Below, piece after piece: positions 45,333 through 53,799 of a stretch of 64,000 nucleotides of DNA (the stretch's first letter is position 1; each line of letters opens with the position of its first letter). Under the pieces are notes generated by a model. The model did no database searches. It was given only the letters and a program-made list of their open reading frames with translations, and was not told where the DNA came from. The position numbers and the translations under genes were made by a program. The stretch comes from Colwellia_A sp041890515 (GTDB lineage: Bacteria > Pseudomonadota > Gammaproteobacteria > Enterobacterales > Alteromonadaceae), in the NCBI GenBank assembly GCA_041890515.1, contig JASDWX010000054.1:1-64000 (forward strand), written 5' to 3'.

Positions 45333-46766
45333 TTATTTCTTTTTCTTTACTGCTTTAGCATTTGGCAAATCAGTAATTGAACCTTCAAAAATTTCAGCCG
45401 CTAAACCGATAGATTCATTCAATGTTGGGTGAGCATGAATGGTTAAACCAATATCTTCAGCGTCAGCGCCCATTTCAACGGCTAAACAAATTTCACCCAG
45501 CATTTCGCCAGCATTGATTCCAACAATAGCACCACCAAGAATACGGCCAGTTTCTTTTTCAAAGATTAACTTAGTTTTACCTTCAGTTCGACCAGAAGCG
45601 ATAGCACGTCCAGAAGCAGCCCAAGGGAAGTTAGCAACTTCAATGTTTAAACCTTGTTCTTTAGCTTCAGTCTCTGTTACGCCTGTCCAAGCCATTTCTG
45701 GATCAGTATAAGCAACAGAAGGTATACAACGTGGTTCAAAGGTATGTTTCTTACCTGAGATAACTTCTGCTGCACAATGGGCTTCATGAACCGCCTTATG
45801 TGCAAGCATAGGTTGACCAACAACATCACCAATCGCAAAAATATGTGGAACGTTGGTACGTAGCTCATTAGTTACGTTGATAAAACCACGCTCATCAACA
45901 TTAACACCTGCTTTGTCAGCAGCAACTAAGTGACCATTTGGCTTGCGGCCAACAGCAACTAAAATCTTGTCGTAACGCACAGGTTCTGCTGGTGCTTTTT
46001 TACCTTCAAAAGTAACGTATAAACCGTCAACTTTAGCTTCAACGGCAACCACTTTAGTAGATAACATAATGTTGAAGTTTTTCTTGTTGAAATTAGTATA
46101 AATTTTAACAATGTCTTTATCAGCAGCCGGCACTAATTGGTCAGCAAATTCAACCACTGAAACATTAGCACCTAATGCTCTGTATACCGTCCCCATTTCG
46201 AGACCGATAATACCACCGCCCAATACGAGCATTTCATCAGGAATATCATGAAGCTCTAAAGCACCTGTTGAATCAATAACGCGTGGGTCATCATTTGGAA
46301 TAAAAGGTAAATCGATAACAGAGGAACCCGCGGCGATAATAGCATTATCAAAAGTAACCGTCGTTTTTTCGCCGTCATTGCCTTCAACTTCAATCGTTTT
46401 ATCTGAAGTGAACTTACCGTAACCATAAACTGTAGTCACTTTACGTGCTTTAGACATTCCACCTAAGCCGCCAGTAAGTTGAGAGACTACGCTATCTTTC
46501 CAGTCACGAATTTTATCTAAATTGATTTCTGGTTTACCAAATGTAACGCCGTGAGAAGCCATGGCAGCGGCATCATCAATAACTTTAGCAACATGAAGCA
46601 ATGCTTTTGATGGGATACAACCCACGTTTAAACAAACGCCACCTAATGTTTTACGGCTTTCAATTAATACTACGTCTAAACCTAAATCTGCTGCACGAAA
46701 TGCCGCAGAATAACCGCCGGGACCTGAACCTAGTACTACTACTTGAGTTTTGATTTCGTTACTCAT
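45333..46766 (-). CDS. lpdA: Dihydrolipoyl dehydrogenase (E3)
   Basis: 477 residues. Flavoprotein that reoxidises lipoyl groups of pyruvate and 2-oxoglutarate dehydrogenases. FAD-binding GSGPGGYSAAFRAADLG (about 13-29), the redox-active disulfide GGVCLNVGCIPSKAL (about 42-56), NAD-binding GGGIIGLEMG (about 184-193) and the C-terminal active-site HAHPTLNE are present. The tail is rich in lysine (KAVKKKK). It lies 201 bases after aceF, with hairpins in between, so it may also have its own promoter, as known for lpd in E. coli. Confidence 0.97.
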   Translation of the reverse strand: MSNEIKTQVVVLGSGPGGYSAAFRAADLGLDVVLIESRKTLGGVCLNVGCIPSKALLHVAKVIDDAAAMASHGVTFGKPEINLDKIRDWKDSVVSQLTGGLGGMSKARKVTTVYGYGKFTSDKTIEVEGNDGEKTTVTFDNAIIAAGSSVIDLPFIPNDDPRVIDSTGALELHDIPDEMLVLGGGIIGLEMGTVYRALGANVSVVEFADQLVPAADKDIVKIYTNFNKKNFNIMLSTKVVAVEAKVDGLYVTFEGKKAPAEPVRYDKILVAVGRKPNGHLVAADKAGVNVDERGFINVTNELRTNVPHIFAIGDVVGQPMLAHKAVHEAHCAAEVISGKKHTFEPRCIPSVAYTDPEMAWTGVTETEAKEQGLNIEVANFPWAASGRAIASGRTEGKTKLIFEKETGRILGGAIVGINAGEMLGEICLAVEMGADAEDIGLTIHAHPTLNESIGLAAEIFEGSITDLPNAKAVKKKK

Positions 46767-46897
46767 GTTTACCTCAAATTAACTTGTTGTATTGTGATTT
46801 GTCGCTTTCCATCTATGGTGCGCAACAAATATAAATTTATTATAGATTTTCTGAACGGAATTTTACTTAAACTCACACCAAAGTGCCATCATTAATC

Positions 46898-46956
46898 ACA
46901 CCTTCTTTGACAAAGGTGTAAAAAGTGAGGTGCTACTGAGCATTCTCACTTTTTAC
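46898..46956 (-). promoter_or_regulatory. Two hairpins in the aceF-lpd spacer, possible attenuator
   Basis: Arms GTAAAAAGTGAG (46918-46929) and CTCACTTTTTAC (46945-46956) pair perfectly over 12 bases; the loop holds a further TGCT/AGCA pairing. Just beside it is ACACCTT/AAGGTGT. The hairpin starts 12 bases after the aceF stop and ends in T-rich sequence on the minus strand, so part of the transcription may stop before lpd. Confidence 0.6.
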
Positions 46957-46967
46957 AAATTCGTCAA

Positions 46968-48629
46968 TTATAAGATCAATTGACGAATATCAGACATTAC
47001 ACTCGCTAAATGCACTGTAAAGCGCGCAGCGAGTGCGCCGTCAATTACACGATGGTCGTATGACATAGATAATGGCAACATAAGTTTAGGCGCAAAATCT
47101 TTACCATTCCATTTTGGTTTCATTTCTGATTTTGAAACACCTAAAATAGCAACTTCTGGTGCATTAACGATTGGCGTAAATGCCGTGCCGCCGATACCAC
47201 CAAGGCTAGATATTGTAAAACAACCACCCTGCATGTCTGACGCTTTTAATTTGCCGTCACGTGCTTTCATACTGATCTCTAAAAGCTCACGAGATAATTG
47301 ATGTATACCTTTTTGGTCAACATCACGCACAACCGGAACTACTAAGCCGTTCGGCGTATCAACAGCAACACCAATGTGAATATATTTTTTAAGAATTAAG
47401 CTTTCACCGTCTTCACTCAAGCTTGAGTTAAACGCAGGAAATTCACGTAAAGCATCTGCCGCCGCTTTCAAAATAAACACGAGAGGTGTAATTTTAAAGC
47501 CCAGCTTTTTCTTTTCACAAATTACGTTTTGTTCTTTACGGAACGCTTCGACATTAGTGATATCAGCTTCATCAAATTGTGTAACATGTGGAATAGTTAC
47601 CCAGTTGCGATGTAAGAATGGACCTGATATTTTTTGAATACGCGTTAAAGGTTTAGTTTCAATTTCACCAAATTTAGAGAAGTCTATCACTCTAGCGCTC
47701 ACAACTTGTAAACCACCTTCGCCAGCAGAAACTGAACTGCCCGCATTGGCTTTAGGGCGAGAAAGTTCATATTTCACGTAAGACTGTACATCTTCTTTTA
47801 AAATACGCCCTTTGTTACCTGTGCCTTTTACTAAGGTTAAATCAACACCAAACTCACGCGCAATACGACGAATTGATGGAGACGTATAAATACTGCCAGA
47901 TGAAGCCACTTTACCCGCTTGAGGATGATGTGGAACAGGTGCTGCTTTTGCAGCTTTTGCCGGTTTAGCTTTTGGCGCTTCAACCACTTTTTCTGCTACA
48001 GGTGCAGAAATCACTTCAACAGGTGCGCCACTTGATGTTTCAAGTTTAATGACAATGGAGCCTTGCTTTACTTTTCCACCAACGCTTACCAATACTTCTT
48101 TAACGGTACCTGCATGCGATGATGGAACATCCATGGTTGCTTTATCTGTTTCTAACGTAATTAAACCGTCTTCAACTTCAATCACATCACCAACATTTAC
48201 TAAAACGTCAATAATTTCTACTTCACCGTCTTCACCAATGTCAGGAACAGCCACATCAATTATTTCGCTTGTCGCAGAGTCTGCAGCTACAGGAGCTTCA
48301 TCCGCGACTGGTGCTGGAGTTGGTTCATCCGCAGCAGCTACTGGCGCTTCAGCTGGAGCTGGAGCTGGAGCTGATGCTTCAACACTTATCGATGAAGATG
48401 TCATTTCAGCAATAACATCTCCTTCTTTAATTTTATCGCCAACGCTAACGAGTAATGCGGATAATTTACCTGCAAACGGTGCAGGAATATCCATTGATGC
48501 TTTATCAGTTTCAACAGTAACAATACCTTCGTCTGCTTCAACGTCATCACCAACCGCAAAACAAATTTCTATAATTTCAACTTCATCGCCACCAACATCA
48601 GGGACTAGAATTTTTTGACTATCTGACAT
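46968..48629 (-). CDS. aceF: Dihydrolipoamide acetyltransferase (E2 of pyruvate dehydrogenase)
   Basis: 553 residues with two lipoyl domains, each with its ETDKA lysine (about residue 42 and about 160). An Ala/Pro/Glu-rich linker separates them and another precedes the E3/E1-binding domain (TSPSIRRIAREFGVDLTLV, about 250-268). The catalytic domain carries the acetyltransferase motif SYDHRVIDG near residue 525. E. coli AceF has three lipoyl domains; two is usual in many other gammaproteobacteria. It follows aceE by 18 bases. Confidence 0.96.
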   Translation of the reverse strand: MSDSQKILVPDVGGDEVEIIEICFAVGDDVEADEGIVTVETDKASMDIPAPFAGKLSALLVSVGDKIKEGDVIAEMTSSSISVEASAPAPAPAEAPVAAADEPTPAPVADEAPVAADSATSEIIDVAVPDIGEDGEVEIIDVLVNVGDVIEVEDGLITLETDKATMDVPSSHAGTVKEVLVSVGGKVKQGSIVIKLETSSGAPVEVISAPVAEKVVEAPKAKPAKAAKAAPVPHHPQAGKVASSGSIYTSPSIRRIAREFGVDLTLVKGTGNKGRILKEDVQSYVKYELSRPKANAGSSVSAGEGGLQVVSARVIDFSKFGEIETKPLTRIQKISGPFLHRNWVTIPHVTQFDEADITNVEAFRKEQNVICEKKKLGFKITPLVFILKAAADALREFPAFNSSLSEDGESLILKKYIHIGVAVDTPNGLVVPVVRDVDQKGIHQLSRELLEISMKARDGKLKASDMQGGCFTISSLGGIGGTAFTPIVNAPEVAILGVSKSEMKPKWNGKDFAPKLMLPLSMSYDHRVIDGALAARFTVHLASVMSDIRQLIL

Positions 48630-48647
48630 AATAATTCTCCAAACCTG

Positions 48648-51335
48648 TTAAGCGTAAAGTGGGTTAAGTTTTTCAGTATCTATATCAAAGCGTTTAATTG
48701 CTTCGGTAACAACTGAACGCTCAACATCACCACGATTAGCTAATTCAAATAACGCAGCAACAACGACATAAGCCGCATTCACTTCAAAATGTGTACGTAA
48801 ATTAGCGCGACTATCACTACGACCAAACCCATCAGTACCCAAACAACGATACTCAGTGTCAATGTAAGCACGAACTTGTTCTGAATAGTTTTTAATGTAA
48901 TCCGTTGCCGCAATCGCTGGACCATTTTCTCTAGTAATAACAGAAGAAATGTAGGCTTGTTTTTGCTCACTTTCAGGGTGAAGCATATTCCAACGTGCTA
49001 CGTCTTGACCATCGCGTGTTAATTCATTAAATGAAGTTACCGAGTAAACATCACTTGAAATACCATAATCTGCACTTAAAATTTGTGCCGCTTCACGTAC
49101 TTTTTCCAAGATAGTGCCTGACCCCATCAACTGAACATTCACTTTAGCTTTTTTCGCCGCTTTCTTCGCAGGAACAGTTTCAAGCTTATAAATACCTTTA
49201 ATAATTTCATCAGCAACATCTTTAGTATCAGGCATTGCAGGATGCTGGTAATTTTCGTTCATCAACGTCATGTAGTAGAAAATGTTTTCGTTATTTTCAT
49301 ACATACGGCGTAAACCATCACGAACAATTACAGCAATCTCATACCCATAAGTTGGATCGTAAGTTACACAGTTAGGGATTAAACCCGCTTGAACATGTGA
49401 ATGGCCATCTTGATGTTGTAAACCTTCACCGTTCAATGTGGTACGACCGGCAGTAGCACCTAATAAAAACCCTTTAGCTTGGCTATCGCCAGCAGCCCAG
49501 GCTAAATCACCGACACGTTGGAAACCAAACATTGAGTAGTATATGTAAAATGGAATAGTCGTGGCATTACAAGTAGAGTAAGACGTACCTGCAGCGACCC
49601 AAGATGCCATAGCACCTAATTCATTAATACCTTCTTGTAATACCTGGCCTTTTTTATCTTCACGATAATAAGCAACTTGGTCAGCATCTTGAGGAATGTA
49701 TTTTTGTCCTTCATTAGCATAGATACCTACTTGGCGGAATAAACCTTCCATACCAAAAGTACGCGCTTCATCAGGAATAATTGGCACAATACGTTTACCA
49801 ATTTTCTTATCTTTCAATAAAGCATTTAAGACACGAACAAATGTCATGGTTGAAGAAACTTCACGTTCACCTGAACCTTTCAAAATTGCATCAAAAACTT
49901 TAAGTGGTGGAATCTCTAAACTTTCATCTGCTTGCACGCGACGAGCAGGTAGAGAGCCACCTAAAGCTTCACGGCGCGCTTTCATGTACTTGAATTCTTC
50001 GCTGTCTTCAGGAAATCTATAGAAAGGTAAATCAGCAATTTCATCATCACTAATGGGCATATTAAAACGGTCACGGTAAAGTTTAATAGATTCAACATCC
50101 ATTTTTTTCACGTTATGAGCAACATTTAACGCTTCGCCTGAGGCACCTAAACCAAAACCTTTCACTGTTTTCGCTAGAATGACGGTTGGACGACCTTTAG
50201 TTTCTATCGCTTTTTTATAAGCAGCGTAAACTTTAACTGGGTCGTGTCCACCACGGTTCAAACGATAAATATCTTCGTCAGACATATTCGCAACTAATGC
50301 TGCTGTTTCAGGGTATTTGTTGAAGAAGTTTTCGCGCGTGTATTTACCCCCCTTTGCTTTACAGTTTTGGTATTCACCATCAACGGTTTCTTCCATCAGT
50401 TGTAATAGTTTTCCTGAAGTATCACGGGCAATAAGTGCATCCCAATAAGAACCCCAGATAACTTTAACAACTTCCCAGCCAGCACCACGGAAAGTACCTT
50501 CAAGTTCTTGAATGATTTTGCCATTACCACGAACAGGACCATCTAAACGTTGTAAGTTACAGTTAACAACAAACGTTAAGTTGTCTAATCCTTCGCGAGA
50601 AGCTAAACCAATAGCGCCTAATGATTCTGGCTCATCAGTTTCGCCATCGCCTAAGTAACAGTAAACACGTTGAGCTGAACAATCTTTAATGCCACGATCC
50701 GTTAAATATTTAAGGAAGCGTGCAGTATAAATAGCTTGTAATGGACCTAAGCCCATTGAAACAGTCGGAAATTGCCAAAAATCTTTCATCAAATGAGGAT
50801 GTGGGTAAGAAGACAAACCTTTGCCGTCGCACTCTTGACGGAAGTTATTCATTTGCGATTCAGTTAAACGCCCTTCTAAAAAGGCACGAGCATAAATACC
50901 TGGAGAGATATGCCCTTGTGCGAAAATAAAATCACCACCGTCTTTTTCAGAAGCTGCTCTGAAGAAATGATTAAAACCAACATCGTAAAGCATTGCAGAA
51001 GAAGCAAAACTTCCAATATGACCACCAAGATCTAAATCTTTTTTAGATGCACGAAGTACTACCACTAAAGCGTTCCAACGTATTGCAGCACGAATACGTG
51101 CTTCAATAGTCTGATCGCCTGGCATATTAGGCTCTTGCCCAGGAGGAATCGTATTTACGTAAGCTGTTTTAGCTTCAAAGGGTAAATGTGTGCCACTTCG
51201 ACGAGCGCGGTCAATAAGTTTTTCTAAAATGAAATGTGCACGATCTGGACCTTCGTTTTCAAGAATAGAATCCATAGATTCTAACCACTCTTGGGTTTCC
51301 AATGAATCTAAATCAATTTTTGGGAGCTCAGACAT
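48648..51335 (-). CDS. aceE: Pyruvate dehydrogenase E1 component
   Basis: 895 residues, the homodimeric E1 type. It decarboxylates pyruvate using thiamine diphosphate and passes acetyl groups to AceF. The ThDP motif begins GDGETDEPESLGA and closes with NCN (about 229-260). Further family segments include GFNHFFRA near residue 120 and GLQHQDGHSHVQ (about 640). Order pdhR-aceE-aceF-lpd matches the enterobacterial operon. Confidence 0.97.
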   Translation of the reverse strand: MSELPKIDLDSLETQEWLESMDSILENEGPDRAHFILEKLIDRARRSGTHLPFEAKTAYVNTIPPGQEPNMPGDQTIEARIRAAIRWNALVVVLRASKKDLDLGGHIGSFASSAMLYDVGFNHFFRAASEKDGGDFIFAQGHISPGIYARAFLEGRLTESQMNNFRQECDGKGLSSYPHPHLMKDFWQFPTVSMGLGPLQAIYTARFLKYLTDRGIKDCSAQRVYCYLGDGETDEPESLGAIGLASREGLDNLTFVVNCNLQRLDGPVRGNGKIIQELEGTFRGAGWEVVKVIWGSYWDALIARDTSGKLLQLMEETVDGEYQNCKAKGGKYTRENFFNKYPETAALVANMSDEDIYRLNRGGHDPVKVYAAYKKAIETKGRPTVILAKTVKGFGLGASGEALNVAHNVKKMDVESIKLYRDRFNMPISDDEIADLPFYRFPEDSEEFKYMKARREALGGSLPARRVQADESLEIPPLKVFDAILKGSGEREVSSTMTFVRVLNALLKDKKIGKRIVPIIPDEARTFGMEGLFRQVGIYANEGQKYIPQDADQVAYYREDKKGQVLQEGINELGAMASWVAAGTSYSTCNATTIPFYIYYSMFGFQRVGDLAWAAGDSQAKGFLLGATAGRTTLNGEGLQHQDGHSHVQAGLIPNCVTYDPTYGYEIAVIVRDGLRRMYENNENIFYYMTLMNENYQHPAMPDTKDVADEIIKGIYKLETVPAKKAAKKAKVNVQLMGSGTILEKVREAAQILSADYGISSDVYSVTSFNELTRDGQDVARWNMLHPESEQKQAYISSVITRENGPAIAATDYIKNYSEQVRAYIDTEYRCLGTDGFGRSDSRANLRTHFEVNAAYVVVAALFELANRGDVERSVVTEAIKRFDIDTEKLNPLYA

Positions 51336-51473
51336 AATTACTTAGTCTCCAATAGTTAGTGAGTATAAAGTTAAATTGTGTGCTTAACGATAGTCAAATT
51401 TCGCATAATTACATGCTTTACTTGTCTTTAAAGCTATCGTTAAACGGTTATTTTTTCATCTTATTTTTTCTAT

Positions 51474-52250
51474 TTAATATTCACTTCGTTGCATTCTTCG
51501 CATTGATCTTTCCATGCGGCTATCTTCTTGTGTCATTTTAAGCAGAACTTCCTCTATAAAAGCGAGGTGACGATGACTTGCTCCCCAAGCCTTTTGAGGC
51601 TGTCCACTAATAATTGCGTCCAACAAGCGTTTTCGAAATTCAGCCATTTGTGCAAATATATCAGGCCGTTTTGCTAAAACTGTTAAGTTTTGTTCTATAT
51701 TGTCAATCAACAAACTCGACATGCTGCGTGCTAAATGTAAAGTCACTGCATTATGTGATGCTGCACAAATAGCTAAATAAAAATCAAAAACAGCTTCAGC
51801 CTCTAAACGCACATCGTTTTCTAATTGAGCATTGCCAATACTGTCATGCTTTTTTTGTATTACTGCAAAATCACTTTCGGTTCCTCGCATCGCCGCATAA
51901 TATGAGGACATACCTTCAATACCATGTCGAAACTCTAAGAGATCAAATTGTGACTCACTACTGTGCGACATTAATTCAAATAGGGGATCAGACAACCCCG
52001 ATAAAATCTGGTCACTCACAAAGGTGCCTCCACCTTGACGACGATTCACCAAACCTTTCGCTTCTAATTTTTGTATTGCTTCGCGCAGTGATGGACGAGA
52101 CACATCAAATTGTTTCGCTAATTCTCGTTCTGGTGGTAATTTTTCACCTGCCTGCAAGCTACCTTCAAGAATCAAAGTTTCTAATTGTCGTAATATTACA
52201 TCCGACAACTTTGCTTGCTTGACTGGCTTTTGGATACCTGACAATGTCAT
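51474..52250 (-). CDS. pdhR: Pyruvate dehydrogenase complex repressor PdhR
   Basis: 258 residues, GntR family, FadR-like subgroup. It has an N-terminal winged helix (ILEGSLQAGEKLPPERELAK and DVSRPSLREAIQKLEAKGLV, about 30-75) and an all-helical effector domain (about 95-235), which in PdhR senses pyruvate. It ends with two Met/Arg-rich helices (RMERSMRRMQR). It lies upstream of aceE with a 138-bp spacer and has a perfect PdhR operator about 100 bases before its start, consistent with autoregulation. Confidence 0.93.
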   Translation of the reverse strand: MTLSGIQKPVKQAKLSDVILRQLETLILEGSLQAGEKLPPERELAKQFDVSRPSLREAIQKLEAKGLVNRRQGGGTFVSDQILSGLSDPLFELMSHSSESQFDLLEFRHGIEGMSSYYAAMRGTESDFAVIQKKHDSIGNAQLENDVRLEAEAVFDFYLAICAASHNAVTLHLARSMSSLLIDNIEQNLTVLAKRPDIFAQMAEFRKRLLDAIISGQPQKAWGASHRHLAFIEEVLLKMTQEDSRMERSMRRMQRSEY

Positions 52251-52353
52251 AAATAACAGCCCAGCCTATATTTTTATTGGCCTAAAGTAAGAATCGATTA
52301 TAGATAGCGGTTAATCCCTCTCTACAAACCATTCAAAAAAAAACAAAAGGTAA

Positions 52354-52368
52354 ATTGGTCTTACCAAT
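52354..52368. promoter_or_regulatory. PdhR operator
   Basis: ATTGGTCTTACCAAT is a perfect palindrome matching the known PdhR consensus ATTGGT-N3-ACCAAT. It lies about 105 bases upstream of the pdhR start on the minus strand, the position expected for autorepression of the pdhR-aceEF-lpd operon by PdhR, relieved by pyruvate. Confidence 0.9.
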
Positions 52369-52658
52369 CAAAAAAGTGGTGTAAAAATACCAAAAAAATT
52401 AGATTTTGTAAAGAGAAGATAGATTAGATTGATGTGTTTTCCAAGTACTATTTTAGAGTTAAAGCTTCAAACAGCCGTTTAAATTCGATATTAACATTTC
52501 AGTTAAATTATAGAAAACGGGGGAATATTTATGTCTTAATACGTTTAATAAATAAAGCTAATTATAAAATTTTGAATGAACCTCAGTCATTAATTTTATC
52601 GATTTCAATTTGAAGCTTTCTAGTTCAATTAATAATCACCTAAATTTATATCTAAAAT

Positions 52659-52706
52659 GAGTAACCTTCAATGAAACTCATTGTGGCGTTTGATTGAAGG
52701 TTACTC
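52659..52706. repeat. Perfect 14-bp inverted repeat with 20-base loop
   Basis: GAGTAACCTTCAAT (52659-52672) and its exact complement (52693-52706). No T-run follows and no gene ends nearby, so it is not an obvious terminator. It may be a small repeat element or the fold of an unannotated RNA. Confidence 0.7.
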
Positions 52707-52918
52707 GTGCAATAATCCCAAACGCTATATTTCGATTTAAGCAAGCATTTAGCACCTTTGTCGTTAACCCTTCCACACTCCTCGCCATTTCCACTCCACA
52801 TTTGTTTCAACTATGCGCGCAGATTTTTCTGCAGCTGACTCTCTTAAAATCTAATGATTTTATTATCCATAAAGGTACTTACTAAACCCTTTTGTTCATA
52901 CTTGGGCTAGTATTTAAT

Positions 52919-52942
52919 AATGGATATTATAATGGATATTAT
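52919..52942. repeat. 12-bp perfect tandem repeat, two copies
   Basis: AATGGATATTAT twice in a row, 65 bases upstream of the cupin gene. It may be a regulator site or simple slippage repeat in AT-rich DNA. Confidence 0.6.
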
Positions 52943-53006
52943 AATGCTATCAATAGTGACGGTTATGTAGCCTTATTCATTATATTTCAACCGTTAAGGT
53001 AAAAAA

Positions 53007-53651
53007 ATGCTCAACATGAACTTCACTGAAAAAGTATTCATTAATACACAGCTACAACCTTGGGTTGCGAGCCCTCATTCCGGCGTTTCGCGTAAACCTT
53101 TAGCCAGAGAGGATGCTGAAAGAGGTCATGCAACAAGTATTGTTAAATTTGAAGCTGGTGCTAGTTTTAGTAAACATGATCACCCTTTAGGCGAAGAAAT
53201 TCTTGTCTTATCAGGTACATTCTCTGATCACACGGGCGACTATCTCGCAGGCACTTATTTTCGTAACCCTGAAGGGTTCAAACATGCCCCTTTTAGTAAA
53301 GAAGGTTGCACATTATTAGTTAAGCTTCACCAGTTCCAAGTGGGTGATAATGAACATGTTGTTATTGACACTAAAAATACAGTTTGGTCACAAGGTATGG
53401 GGAACTTGCAAGTTATGCCACTTCACAATTATAAAGGTGAATCAACGGCGCTGGTAAAGTGGCCTAGAGGAGAACGCTTTCAACCACATCAACATTTTGG
53501 TGGAGAAGAAATTTTTGTGATTAGCGGAGAATTCCTTGATGAACACGGCCGTTATCCCACAGAAAGCTGGTTAAGAAGCCCACATATGAGCAGTCACCAT
53601 CCTTATGTTGAAGAAGAAACCGTTATATTAGTTAAGGTTGGACACTTATAA
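53007..53651 (+). CDS. Two-cupin protein, ChrR-type
   Basis: 214 residues consisting of two related cupin domains. Each has a metal-binding HxH...E cluster: SKHDHPLGEEILVLSG (about 53-68) and QPHQHFGGEEIFVISG (about 158-173), with the second strand's histidine in FKHAPF and MSSHHP. The pattern resembles the C-terminal cupin of ChrR anti-sigma factors, but the zinc-binding anti-sigma part is missing, so it is probably a free metal-binding cupin sensor or enzyme. The substrate is unknown and no sigma factor gene is next to it. Confidence 0.8.
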   Translation: MLNMNFTEKVFINTQLQPWVASPHSGVSRKPLAREDAERGHATSIVKFEAGASFSKHDHPLGEEILVLSGTFSDHTGDYLAGTYFRNPEGFKHAPFSKEGCTLLVKLHQFQVGDNEHVVIDTKNTVWSQGMGNLQVMPLHNYKGESTALVKWPRGERFQPHQHFGGEEIFVISGEFLDEHGRYPTESWLRSPHMSSHHPYVEEETVILVKVGHL

Positions 53652-53799
53652 GTGTTAAAAAATACACTTTTGTATTGATCTCACTTCATTTTAAATAATA
53701 AAAAGAGGTATTAATTTATTAAAATAGGTACATGAGTTTAGCCACCGATTGAAAAATAATTCGGTGACTAAAATTGGATTAACAGATCCTAAACCTCAA

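Larger units (their letters stand above)
52251..53006. other. 756-bp spacer upstream of pdhR, with repeats
   Basis: No convincing gene. It holds the PdhR operator (52354-52368), a 14-bp inverted repeat (52659-52706), a perfect 12-bp tandem repeat (52919-52942) and the leader of the cupin gene. The rest is AT-rich and unassigned. Confidence 0.5.

Noticed and set aside
48049..48618. 189-codon plus-strand ORF opposite aceF
   Set aside because: It is the antisense of the Ala/Pro/Glu-rich linkers and lipoyl domains of aceF; composition is an artefact of the repeated codons.
52694..52885. 63-codon ORF in the pdhR-cupin spacer
   Set aside because: It starts at a TTG inside an inverted repeat, has no ribosome-binding site and no recognisable protein features.
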